Below the pieces are notes generated by a model, which saw nothing but the letters and a program-made list of their open reading frames with translations, made no database searches and was not told the DNA's origin. DNA of 19,940 bases. Source: JBBCJM01 sp037190175. GTDB lineage: Bacteria > Pseudomonadota > Alphaproteobacteria > Rhodobacterales > Rhodobacteraceae. The position numbers were made by a program, and so were the translations under genes. Of this stretch, positions 7,137-14,026 are shown in pieces; the first letter of the stretch is position 1; every line of letters begins with the position of its first letter. The stretch spans positions 1-19,940 of the forward strand of contig JBBCJM010000059.1 in NCBI GenBank assembly GCA_037190175.1, read 5' to 3'.

Positions 7137-8753
7137 GTGCCCGCCCATGGCCCGCCCGAGGGTGCCGCCCCCGCGACCCTGCCCGCGCTGTCCGACGATG
7201 CGGCGCGGCGCTTTGGCGAAGAGATTGCGATCCGCGAGGGGGACCTGCGGCTGTCGTTCCGCGATCTCGACGCGCTGCGGCTGCGCGCGGCGCGGGCGCT
7301 GGTGGCCTGCGGCATCGGCCATGGCGACCGCGTGGGCATCTGGGCGCCCAACATGCACGAATGGATCGTGGCCGCGATGGGCGCGCAGAGCATCGGCGCC
7401 GTGCTCGTCCCGCTGAACACGCGGTTCAAGCCGGTGGAGGCCGCCGAAATCCTGCGCCGCAGCGGGGCAAGGATGCTCTTCACGCCGGGGGAGTTCCTGG
7501 GCGTCGACTATTCCGCGGCCATCAGGGCCGTGCGCCCCGACTGCCTTGAAAGGGTGGTCGCGTTCCGCGGCACCGGCGGCGGCGCGACGGGTTGGGACGG
7601 ATTCCTTGCGGGGGGCGATGCGGTGCCGGAGGAAACCGTGCGGCATATGGCCGATCTCGTCCGGCCCGACGACCTGATGGACATCATGTTCACCTCGGGC
7701 ACCACCGGCCGGCCCAAGGGCGCCCAGATGACCCATTGGCAGAACATCGACGGCTACCGGCGGTATGCGCAGGTCTGGGGCCTGCGCGAGAACGACGCCT
7801 ACCTGATCGTGCCGCCGTTCTTCCATACCTTCGGCTACAAGATGGGCTGGCTGTGCTGTCTTGCCACCGGGGCCTGCGCGCTGCCGGTGGCGCAATTCGA
7901 TCCCGCCGCTATCCTGCCGCTGATCGCGCGCGAGAGGGTGTCGGTGCTGACCGGGCCGCCGACAGTGTTCCGGTCGCTTCTGGATTACCCCGGGCGGGAA
8001 CGGTTCGACCTGTCGACCCTGCGCCTGTCCATGACCGGCGCGGCCACGGTGCCCGTCGACCTGATCCGCGCCATGCGCGACGATCTGGGGTTCGAGACGG
8101 TGGCGGTCGCCTGGGGCATGACCGAATGCAACGGCATCGGCACCTGCACCCGCAGCGGCGACGACCCCGATCTGGTCGCGCATTCGGTCGGCCTGCCGCT
8201 GCCGGGGGTCGAAATCCGCTGCGTGGACTCTGACGGACGGGTGCTGGCCGCCGGTGGGACCGGAGAGATCCTGATCCGCAGCCCCTATGTGACGAAGGGG
8301 TTCTTCGACGATCCGGCCGCCTTCGCCGAGGTCCGCGATGCCGACGGGTGGCTGCATACCGGCGATGTCGGCCATATCGGCGCGGACGGCTATCTGCGCG
8401 TGACCGACCGGCTGAAGGACATGTATATCTGCGGCGGCTTCAACTGCTATCCGGCCGAGATCGAGAAGATGCTTCTCGAATTGCCCGGCGTCGCGCAGGC
8501 GGCGGTGATCGGCGTTCCCGACGCAAGGCTGGGCGAGGTCGGGAAGGCGTTCATCGTCCGGGCGCCGGGTGCGGGGATCACCGGGGCAGAGGTCATCGCC
8601 CGGGCGCGCGAACGGATGGCCAATTTCAAGGTGCCGCGCTTTGTCGAGTTCGTGGAAGGCTTCCCGCTCAACGCCTCGGGCAAGGTTCTCAAGACCGAGT
8701 TGCGGAGACGGGAGTCCGCCGCCGGCGGCGATGGCGGCATCGGCCCGGCGTAG
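7137..8753 (+). CDS. Acyl-CoA synthetase, FadD3-like
   Basis: The 538-residue ANL-superfamily ligase activates a carboxylic acid to its CoA ester through an acyl-adenylate. The phosphate-binding motif FTSGTTGRPKG is at 185-195, WGMTE at 326-330, GWLHTGD at 404-410, the hinge region DRLKDMYICGGFN at 424-436, and the adenylation lysine Lys516 in NASGK. Several segments (FFHTFGYK, LTGPPTVFRSLLDYPGR, RLKDMYICGGFNCYPAEIE, ARLGEVGKAF) closely resemble mycobacterial FadD3, the ligase for the C/D-ring steroid acid HIP; this comparison is from memory. The GTG at 7137, 3 nt after the previous stop and preceded by GGGGGCGG, is the start; the next in-frame ATG is beyond residue 70. It is the last gene of its operon. 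Confidence 0.92.
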   Translation: MPAHGPPEGAAPATLPALSDDAARRFGEEIAIREGDLRLSFRDLDALRLRAARALVACGIGHGDRVGIWAPNMHEWIVAAMGAQSIGAVLVPLNTRFKPVEAAEILRRSGARMLFTPGEFLGVDYSAAIRAVRPDCLERVVAFRGTGGGATGWDGFLAGGDAVPEETVRHMADLVRPDDLMDIMFTSGTTGRPKGAQMTHWQNIDGYRRYAQVWGLRENDAYLIVPPFFHTFGYKMGWLCCLATGACALPVAQFDPAAILPLIARERVSVLTGPPTVFRSLLDYPGRERFDLSTLRLSMTGAATVPVDLIRAMRDDLGFETVAVAWGMTECNGIGTCTRSGDDPDLVAHSVGLPLPGVEIRCVDSDGRVLAAGGTGEILIRSPYVTKGFFDDPAAFAEVRDADGWLHTGDVGHIGADGYLRVTDRLKDMYICGGFNCYPAEIEKMLLELPGVAQAAVIGVPDARLGEVGKAFIVRAPGAGITGAEVIARARERMANFKVPRFVEFVEGFPLNASGKVLKTELRRRESAAGGDGGIGPA

Positions 8754-8762
8754 GTGTTTTGT

Positions 8763-8835
8763 TCCGTCAGATTGGCGAGTGCTTCGGCTGGGGCTTTGTA
8801 GCCGAGGCATTTGAGCCTTGTGCGGGGCTGGGCGC
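8763..8835 (-). pseudogene. Possible transposase/integrase C-terminal remnant
   Basis: On the minus strand the sequence reads PRTRLKCLGYKAPAEALANL and then TEQN. The pattern R-x-LGYKxPAE is how many DDE integrase-type transposases (IS3, IS30 and IS481 groups) end. Only about 24 residues are recognisable and no terminal repeat is seen. It may be a scar of an insertion at the operon boundary. Chance similarity cannot be excluded. Confidence 0.35.
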
Positions 8836-8969
8836 GCAGGGCCTCGGCGGGGCGTTCGCGGTCAGCCAGGCGCGCGCGGAGGCGCGGAAGGCCGTATCAT
8901 TGTTTGTATGCGTCAGGTTCATGCCCGCGCGGCGCCGTTCCGGGCGATGGCGGCCGATGGGCGCCGGAT

Positions 8970-8987
8970 TGACCATATAGTGGGATA
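8970..8987 (-). promoter_or_regulatory. Shared palindromic operator, copy 1
   Basis: Read on the minus strand the site is TATCCCACTATATGGTCA, with half-sites CCA-N5-TGG at 8973-8983. It fits the consensus TGTCCCACTATRTGGKCA made from the four copies in the window. It lies about 110 nt upstream of the candidate promoter and 163 bp (centre to centre) from copy 2. Confidence 0.6.
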
Positions 8988-9079
8988 AGTTCTCCGCGGC
9001 ATGTTCCCCCGCTCCCCGTATCCTGTCCAATTCCCTGCGAGGATATGTCTGGTTTTGCCGTCAGTCAGCAAGACCGCGG

Positions 9080-9108
9080 TTGACAGATCAGCCGCGCGCC
9101 GCAATCTT
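9080..9108 (+). promoter_or_regulatory. Candidate sigma-70 promoter of the acyl-CoA dehydrogenase operon
   Basis: A perfect -35 box TTGACA (9080-9085) is followed after 17 nt by a weak -10 box AATCTT (9103-9108). Transcription would begin near 9115, leaving a leader of about 45 nt to the ATG at 9159. Operator copy 2 lies within that leader. Confidence 0.5.
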
Positions 9109-9131
9109 CATGCAAATCTCTCCGGGACGAA

Positions 9132-9149
9132 TGTCCCAATATATGGACA
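9132..9149 (+). promoter_or_regulatory. Shared palindromic operator, copy 2
   Basis: TGTCCCAATATATGGACA is a nearly perfect 18-bp palindrome (outer arms TGTCC/GGACA exact). It ends 9 nt before the ATG at 9159 and touches the ribosome-binding region. Its position downstream of the candidate promoter fits a repressor roadblock. Confidence 0.65.
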
Positions 9150-9158
9150 GGACTACGG

Positions 9159-10310
9159 ATGGACTTCACCTGGACGGATGAGGAGACAGCCTTTCGTGCC
9201 CGGGTCCGCGCCTTCATCGAGCGGGAACTGCCCGATGACTGGCCCGAGATCGCGCGGCACGGCCCCGGCTCGCAGGAGCAGACCGAGTTCAGCCTTCGCT
9301 TCTGTCCGCGGCTGGCCGAGGCCGGGCTGTTCGTGCCGCACTGGCGCGAGGATTGGGGCGGCGAGGGGCGGTCCGCCTGGGACCAGCAGATCCTGGGCGA
9401 GGAGATGTGGGCGGCGGGCGAGCCGCGCGGCGCGCAGTATTATTCGGTGAACTGGCTGGGCCCGGTCCTGCTGCGCTATTGCACCCCAGAACAGCGCGCG
9501 CGCTGGATTCCCCCGATGGCGGGCGGGCGGACGATCTGGTGCCAGGGGTTTTCCGAACCGGGCGCCGGGTCGGACCTTGCCGCGCTGCGGACGCGGGCGG
9601 TGCGCGAGGGCGACGAATATATCGTCAACGGGCAAAAGATCTGGACCTCCTACGCCGGGCTGGCCGAACAATGCTTCCTGCTGGCGCGGACGGGGCCGGT
9701 CGATCAGGGCAAGGCCGGGATCGGCATCTTCGTGGTGCCCATGTCCGCGCCGGGGATCGAGGTGCGGGCGATCCCGAGCCTGATCGGCCCCGGCGACATC
9801 CACGAGGTGTTCTTCACCGACGTGCGCATCCCGGTCGCCGACCGGATCGGCGAGGAAGGGCAGGCGTGGGAGATCATCTCCTATGCGCTGGCGTTCGAGC
9901 GGGTGGGCATACCCCGCTATGCCCTGTCGGCGCGGATGCTGGACGAGATGGTGGGCGAACTGAAGCGGCGCGGCGGGTTCCATGACCCGACCGTGCGCGC
10001 CCGGGCGGGCGAGGCGGCGGCGGCGTGCGAGGCGGCGCGGATGCTGGCCTACAAGGTCGTCGACATCAAGAACCGCGGCGAATCGCCGGGGACCGAGGCG
10101 AGCATGGCGCGTGCCGCGGTGGTGGCCGCCGACCACGCGGTCGGCGATTTCGGCATGGACTTCCTGCCCGATGCCTATTCGGGTCAGGATCACGCCCGCT
10201 ACCTTGCGCATCACGAACGCGCCATCGTCTCGGGCATCGCCTCGGGGGCGAACGAGATCCAGCTCGATCTGGTGGCGCGGCGCCATCTCGACCTGCCGAA
10301 GGGGGCCTGA
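9159..10310 (+). CDS. Acyl-CoA dehydrogenase, large (catalytic) subunit
   Basis: The 383-residue flavoprotein should introduce a C=C bond alpha-beta to a CoA thioester. The FAD/substrate signature WCQGFSEPGAGSDLA is at residues 127-141 and YIVNGQKIWTS at 154-164. The MCAD-type catalytic Glu position near the C-terminus is replaced (GIASGANEIQ, 359-368). Glu247 in the ALAFERVG segment lies where isovaleryl-CoA dehydrogenase and the heteromeric steroid dehydrogenases carry their base, so activity is plausible. The partner subunit begins 3 nt after the stop, as in alpha2beta2 FadE pairs of steroid degradation. The ATG at 9159 has GGA at 9150-9152. It heads the operon behind a candidate promoter and an operator. 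Confidence 0.92.
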   Translation: MDFTWTDEETAFRARVRAFIERELPDDWPEIARHGPGSQEQTEFSLRFCPRLAEAGLFVPHWREDWGGEGRSAWDQQILGEEMWAAGEPRGAQYYSVNWLGPVLLRYCTPEQRARWIPPMAGGRTIWCQGFSEPGAGSDLAALRTRAVREGDEYIVNGQKIWTSYAGLAEQCFLLARTGPVDQGKAGIGIFVVPMSAPGIEVRAIPSLIGPGDIHEVFFTDVRIPVADRIGEEGQAWEIISYALAFERVGIPRYALSARMLDEMVGELKRRGGFHDPTVRARAGEAAAACEAARMLAYKVVDIKNRGESPGTEASMARAAVVAADHAVGDFGMDFLPDAYSGQDHARYLAHHERAIVSGIASGANEIQLDLVARRHLDLPKGA

Positions 10311-10313
10311 CCG

Positions 10314-11234
10314 ATGCGTTTGGAACTGAACGAGGATCAGGCGACCTTCGTCACCTTTCTGGACCAGATGCTTGCCGCGCCCGAGGCCGGGTTTCATCCG
10401 GGCGCGGACTGGAACCGCTACGATTACGGCGCTGCGCTGGACGCGCAGCTTGACGCCAACGGGTTCTTCGACGCGGCGCGCGAGCCGGAGCTGGGTACGG
10501 TGACCGCCGCGCTGATGGCCGACAAGGTGGCGCAGGTGCCGGTCGCGGTCGAATGCGCGGCTTCGGCGCTCTTGCGCCCGTTCCTCGGGCGCGACGTGCC
10601 CCGGCCGCTGGCGGTGGTGGTGGACGACGCGCCGGGCGCGATCCGGTTCCTGCCGGTCGCGCGGGGGCTGGTGTCGATCCGGGCCGAAGGCGTGCTTTAT
10701 GCCGACCTGCCCGAAGGGGCAGTGCAGCCGGTGGACAGCCTGTTCAGCTATCCGATGGGGATTGTGGACCGCGCCGCGCTCGAATGGGTGGACCTTGGTG
10801 CCGATCCGGCGGCCTTGCGCGTGCTCTGGACCGTCGCCGTTGCGGCGGAACTGACCGGCGTGCTCAAGGCGGGCCTTGAATCCGTGCTGGCCCATGTGCG
10901 CGAACGCCATCAGTTCGGCCGCCCGCTGGGCAGTTTCCAGACCATCCAGCACCGCCTTGCCACCGCCGCCATCGAGATCGAGGGCGCGCGGTTGCAGATG
11001 CTGCGGGCGGCGCAGATGCGGACGCCCGACACGGCGGCGCTGGCGCTGGGCTATGCGCAGGGCGCGGCGCGGCGTATCGGCTATGACCTGCATCAGTTCA
11101 TGGGGGCGATGGGCCTGACGCTGGAACATCCGCTGCACCGCTGGACCTATCGCGCGCGGCTCTTGCGCACCGACATGGGCGGGGCCGCCGCCAACTGGCT
11201 GGCCTATGCCGACGAACGCTGGGGGGCCGCATGA
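10314..11234 (+). CDS. Acyl-CoA dehydrogenase, small partner subunit
   Basis: The product has 306 residues, shorter than canonical acyl-CoA dehydrogenases (about 380), with a reduced middle domain. The C-terminal helical domain is well kept: RERHQFGRPLGSFQTIQHRL (residues 196-215), with the Arg and Gln that contact FAD of the neighbouring subunit, and HQFMGAMGLTLEHPLHRW (260-277). The usual substrate-binding signature is absent. Together with the upstream gene (3-nt gap) this is the pattern of heteromeric dehydrogenases in which one subunit supplies the base and the other supplies FAD contacts. Its stop overlaps the next start (ATGA at 11231), so translation is probably coupled. Confidence 0.9.
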   Translation: MRLELNEDQATFVTFLDQMLAAPEAGFHPGADWNRYDYGAALDAQLDANGFFDAAREPELGTVTAALMADKVAQVPVAVECAASALLRPFLGRDVPRPLAVVVDDAPGAIRFLPVARGLVSIRAEGVLYADLPEGAVQPVDSLFSYPMGIVDRAALEWVDLGADPAALRVLWTVAVAAELTGVLKAGLESVLAHVRERHQFGRPLGSFQTIQHRLATAAIEIEGARLQMLRAAQMRTPDTAALALGYAQGAARRIGYDLHQFMGAMGLTLEHPLHRWTYRARLLRTDMGGAAANWLAYADERWGAA

Positions 11235-11425
11235 GCAAGGTTCCCGGTTTCGAGACCCTGATCCTAACCCGCGCCGGGCGGCGGCTGACCATCACGATGA
11301 ACCGGCCAGAGGTGCTGAACCATGCCCTCATGGACCCGGGGCTGGCCTATGAGGCGCTGTCGGTGCGCCGCGAGGAACATCGCCGGCGGGTCGCGGCATT
11401 CGTGCAAAGGTCCCGGAACGAATGA
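11231..11425 (+). pseudogene. Enoyl-CoA hydratase with in-frame internal deletion
   Basis: The 64-residue product begins like an enoyl-CoA hydratase (ETLILTRAGRRLTITMNRPE, then VLN at residues 8-30). From about residue 35 it passes into a hydratase-like C-terminus (GLAYEALSVRREEHRRRVAA, then FVQR). The roughly 190 residues with both oxyanion-hole motifs and the catalytic glutamates are missing, yet the frame is kept. Both ends keep ATGA stop/start overlaps with the neighbouring genes (11231-11234 and 11422-11425). It cannot be a hydratase. It may be tolerated as a spacer that passes ribosomes to the downstream ligase gene. The C-terminal assignment rests on a short pattern. Confidence 0.65.
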
Positions 11426-13038
11426 CGATGGCTCCCGCACCTGCCCTGACGGACAGGCTGGCCGCCCTGGCCCGGGCGGGGCGGTTGCGCGATACCGGCC
11501 AGCCGGGGCTGGGCATGATCGCGCTGGCGCTGACCGCCGAGGACCCCGGCCGGCCGGTGGTCAGCGAAGGGTCGCGCAGCCTCACGCGCCGCGAACTGGT
11601 CGACATGGCGCTGCGGCTGGGCGGCGCGCTGCGGGCGCGGGGCGTGACGCGCGGCGCGCCCCTGGCCTTCCAGTTGCCGAACTGGTGGGAAGCCTGCGTC
11701 GTCAACATGGCGGCCGCGCTGTTCGGCCACCCGGTCGTGCCGCTGCTGCCGATCTACCGGGCCGCCGAACTGGGGGTGATACTGCCCGCCTGCGGGGTCG
11801 AGGCGATCTTCCTTCCCCCGGCGACGGACAAGGTGGACTATCGCGCGATGATCGCGGGCCTGCCGCATGTCCCCCGGCTGATCATCCCCGTCCGGGGCGG
11901 GGCCGGCCCCGACGGTTTCGAGGCGATGCTGGCCCATCACCCCGCCGAACCCGAGATCGCGGCCCCCACGGACGCCAAGATGATCCTCTTCACCTCGGGC
12001 AGCACCGGGCGGCCCAAGGGGGTGATCCACACGCATTGCTCGGTGGACGCCGCCGTGCGGCGGGCGGCCGCGTTCTGGGATTTCGGCGCGCGCGACACGC
12101 TTTATGTGCCCTCGCCCATCGGGCATATCGGCGGGTCGATCTATGCGTTCGAGTTCCCGTGGATCGCCGGGTGCCGCGCGATCCTTGACGATCACTGGGA
12201 CGCCGCCCGTGCCGTGCAACGGATCGACGGCGAGGGGATCACCTTCATGGCCGGGGCCACGCCGTTCCTGCGCGGCCTTCTGGACGCGGCGGTGCGCGCG
12301 GGCACGGGACTGCCGGGCCTGCGCCGCTTCATCTGCGGCGGCGCCAGCGTCCCGCCCGATCTGGTGCGGCGGGCTCATGAGGTCTTTCCGAACGCCGTGG
12401 TGTCGCGCGCCTATGGATCGACCGAGATTCCGACGACCTGCCCCGGCATCCGAACCCGGGCCGAGGCCGAACGCCATGCCGACACCGATGGCGAGATCAC
12501 GGTCGAGCTGCGCATCCTCGACGGTGACGGAAGGGACCTGGCCCCGGGCGAGGCGGGCGAGATCGCCATCCGCGCCCCGCAGATGTTCGCAGGCTACCTG
12601 GACCCTGCCGACGAGGAGGGGTGCTTCACCCCCGACGGCTTCTTCCTGATGGGCGACCTTGGCCGCGTGGTCGAGGGTCGGTTCATCGTCGTCACCGGGC
12701 GGACCAAGGACATCATCATCCGCAAGGGCGAGAACATCAGCCCGCTCGAGGTCGAGAACGTCCTGCTGCGCCATCCCGCGGTCGCCAGCATCGCCATCGT
12801 CGGCGCCCCGGACCCCGAACGCGGCGAGATGGCCGTGGCCTTCGTGGTGCCCCGGCCCGGCATGAGTTTCGATTTCGCCGCCATGACCGCGCATCTGACT
12901 GACGCGGCGCTGGCCCGGCAGAAGTTCCCCGAACGGCTCGAGATCGTCGAAAGCCTGCCGATGAACGCGGTGGGCAAGGTGCAGAAGCCGGAACTGCGCA
13001 GGATCGCCGCGCGGCTGGTCGGGGGCGGCCATGGCTGA
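11422..13038 (+). CDS. Acyl-CoA synthetase (cyclohexanecarboxylate-CoA ligase-like)
   Basis: The 538-residue ANL ligase is clearly different from the two FadD3-like ligases in the window. The P-loop FTSGSTGRPKG is at 190-200, YGSTE at 331-335, FFLMGDLG at 407-414, hinge TGRTKDIIIRKGENISP at 425-441, and adenylation Lys519 in NAVGK. RKGENISPLEVE and the IGHIGG segment resemble ligases annotated as cyclohexanecarboxylate or medium-chain type. The substrate is probably an alicyclic or branched acid (inference). The ATG at 11422 overlaps the preceding stop; the alternative ATG at 11428 would drop two residues. Its end overlaps the next start by 8 nt. Confidence 0.9.
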   Translation: MTMAPAPALTDRLAALARAGRLRDTGQPGLGMIALALTAEDPGRPVVSEGSRSLTRRELVDMALRLGGALRARGVTRGAPLAFQLPNWWEACVVNMAAALFGHPVVPLLPIYRAAELGVILPACGVEAIFLPPATDKVDYRAMIAGLPHVPRLIIPVRGGAGPDGFEAMLAHHPAEPEIAAPTDAKMILFTSGSTGRPKGVIHTHCSVDAAVRRAAAFWDFGARDTLYVPSPIGHIGGSIYAFEFPWIAGCRAILDDHWDAARAVQRIDGEGITFMAGATPFLRGLLDAAVRAGTGLPGLRRFICGGASVPPDLVRRAHEVFPNAVVSRAYGSTEIPTTCPGIRTRAEAERHADTDGEITVELRILDGDGRDLAPGEAGEIAIRAPQMFAGYLDPADEEGCFTPDGFFLMGDLGRVVEGRFIVVTGRTKDIIIRKGENISPLEVENVLLRHPAVASIAIVGAPDPERGEMAVAFVVPRPGMSFDFAAMTAHLTDAALARQKFPERLEIVESLPMNAVGKVQKPELRRIAARLVGGGHG

Positions 13039-13270
13039 TGTCTCCTCGCCGTTCGGCAACACGCGCCTGCCGCTGATCTGCGCGCCGATGTTCCTCGTCT
13101 CCTATCCCGAACTGGTGCTGGCGGCCCGCAAGGCCAATGTGGGCGCGGCCTGCGCCTCGGCCACCGCGCGCAGCGCCTCGGAATACGGCGACTGGCTGGA
13201 CGGGATCGCGGCCGACCTGGCCGAATACCGCGCGCCGCCGCGCCATGCCCTTGCGGGGGTGTGGTCATGA
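13031..13270 (+). pseudogene. Truncated nitronate monooxygenase-like protein
   Basis: The 79-residue product starts like FMN-dependent nitronate monooxygenases/2-nitropropane dioxygenases: RLPLICAPMFLVSYPELVLA (residues 12-31), then AARKANVGAACASATARS. The family is normally 310-370 residues, so the FMN phosphate-binding region and the catalytic His are missing. The final residues LAGVWS recall the (V/I)WSAGQG segment near the C-terminus of such enzymes, so an internal deletion is possible, but this is weak. The ATG lies inside the previous gene, and the TGA overlaps the ATG of the following hydratase (ATGA at 13267). Like the shrunken hydratase, it keeps the coupling while losing function. 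Confidence 0.65.
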
Positions 13271-14022
13271 CCGCCCTTGTCCTGCGCGAGGATCGCGGCC
13301 CGGTCGCGGTGCTGACGCTCAACCGCCCCGACAAGCTGAACGCGCTGTCGCCCGCGCTGTTCACCGACCTGCGCGCCCATCTCGACGCGATCGAGGCGGA
13401 CGAGGGGGTGCGCTGCGTCGTCCTGAAAGGGGCCGGGCGGTCGTTCTGCGCCGGGGCCGATGTCGAGGTGCTGAAATCCGGGCTGGTGACCGAGGACCCC
13501 GAGTTCCGGTCGAAATCGGTGGAGTATCTCGGCAACATCCGCCCGATCCTGATCGCCGCCGTGCATGGCCATTGCTACACCGGCGGGCTGGAACTGGCCT
13601 GCTGCGCCGACGTGATCGTCGCGGCCGACGATACGCGGTTCCGCGACACCCATGCGAAGCTGGGGATCGTGCCGCGATGGGGTCTGTCGGCCCGGCTGCC
13701 GCGCCGGATCGGGATTGCGGCCGCCACCCGCATGTCGGTGACCTGCGAGCCGCTGGCCATCGACGAGGCGCTGCGCATCGGCCTTTGCGACTATGTGGTG
13801 CCACGCGCGGAGCTTGAGGCTTTCGCGCTGGGCCTTGCCGCCCGCGCGGCGGAGAACGACCCGGGTGCGGTCGCCCGCATCCGCGAGCTTTATGCGAAAT
13901 CCGTGCAGATGCCGCTGGCCGAGGCGCTGGTCTTCGAGCGCGGCTTCACCCCGACGCCACGGCCGAAAATCGCCGTGACCGCCGCGCCGCATCCTCGGCG
14001 CCTCCGCGATCCGGCGGGGTAA
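13267..14022 (+). CDS. Enoyl-CoA hydratase/isomerase
   Basis: The 251-residue crotonase-family protein has oxyanion motif SFCAGAD at residues 59-65, and second motif HGHCYTGGLELACCADV at 100-116. Glu109 matches the first catalytic glutamate of crotonase; the second position is His129 (DTHAKLGIVP), so one of the usual two acidic residues is absent. The ATG at 13267 overlaps the previous stop and is favoured over a GTG at 13261. Role: hydration or isomerisation of the enoyl-CoA made by the upstream dehydrogenase (inference from operon position). The last residues (about 230-251) are Pro/Arg-rich and may be a degenerate tail. The next gene starts 4 nt after the stop. Confidence 0.9.
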   Translation: MTALVLREDRGPVAVLTLNRPDKLNALSPALFTDLRAHLDAIEADEGVRCVVLKGAGRSFCAGADVEVLKSGLVTEDPEFRSKSVEYLGNIRPILIAAVHGHCYTGGLELACCADVIVAADDTRFRDTHAKLGIVPRWGLSARLPRRIGIAAATRMSVTCEPLAIDEALRIGLCDYVVPRAELEAFALGLAARAAENDPGAVARIRELYAKSVQMPLAEALVFERGFTPTPRPKIAVTAAPHPRRLRDPAG

Positions 14023-14026
14023 GCGG

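Larger units (their letters stand above)
8754..9158. other. Intergenic region with promoter and two operators
   Basis: This 405-nt gap separates the two catabolic operons. It holds a probable transposase-tail remnant (8763-8835), an 8-bp inverted repeat GCCGAGGC/GCCTCGGC (8801-8848, no T tract), two copies of the shared palindrome (8970-8987 and 9132-9149), and a candidate promoter (9080-9108). No intact gene is seen. Base composition is lower in GC from about 8960 to 9150 than in the flanking genes. Confidence 0.7.

Noticed and set aside
6261..8810. Very long open frame on the minus strand (about 850 codons) opposite the hydratase and ligase genes
   Set aside because: Its product is rich in Arg, Gly, His and Pro with no domain, and it is the mirror of two well-supported plus-strand genes. 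In GC-rich DNA antisense frames stay open by codon bias.
8801..8848. Inverted repeat GCCGAGGC/GCCTCGGC as terminator of the first operon
   Set aside because: The arms are only 8 bp with a 32-nt loop and no T tract, and the first arm lies in the possible transposase remnant.
9153..11138. Long minus-strand frame (about 660 codons) opposite the acyl-CoA dehydrogenase pair
   Set aside because: Same antisense effect; low-complexity composition and no motif. The similar frames at 11347-13062, 13946-15766, 15312-17204 and 17324-19222 were rejected for the same reason.
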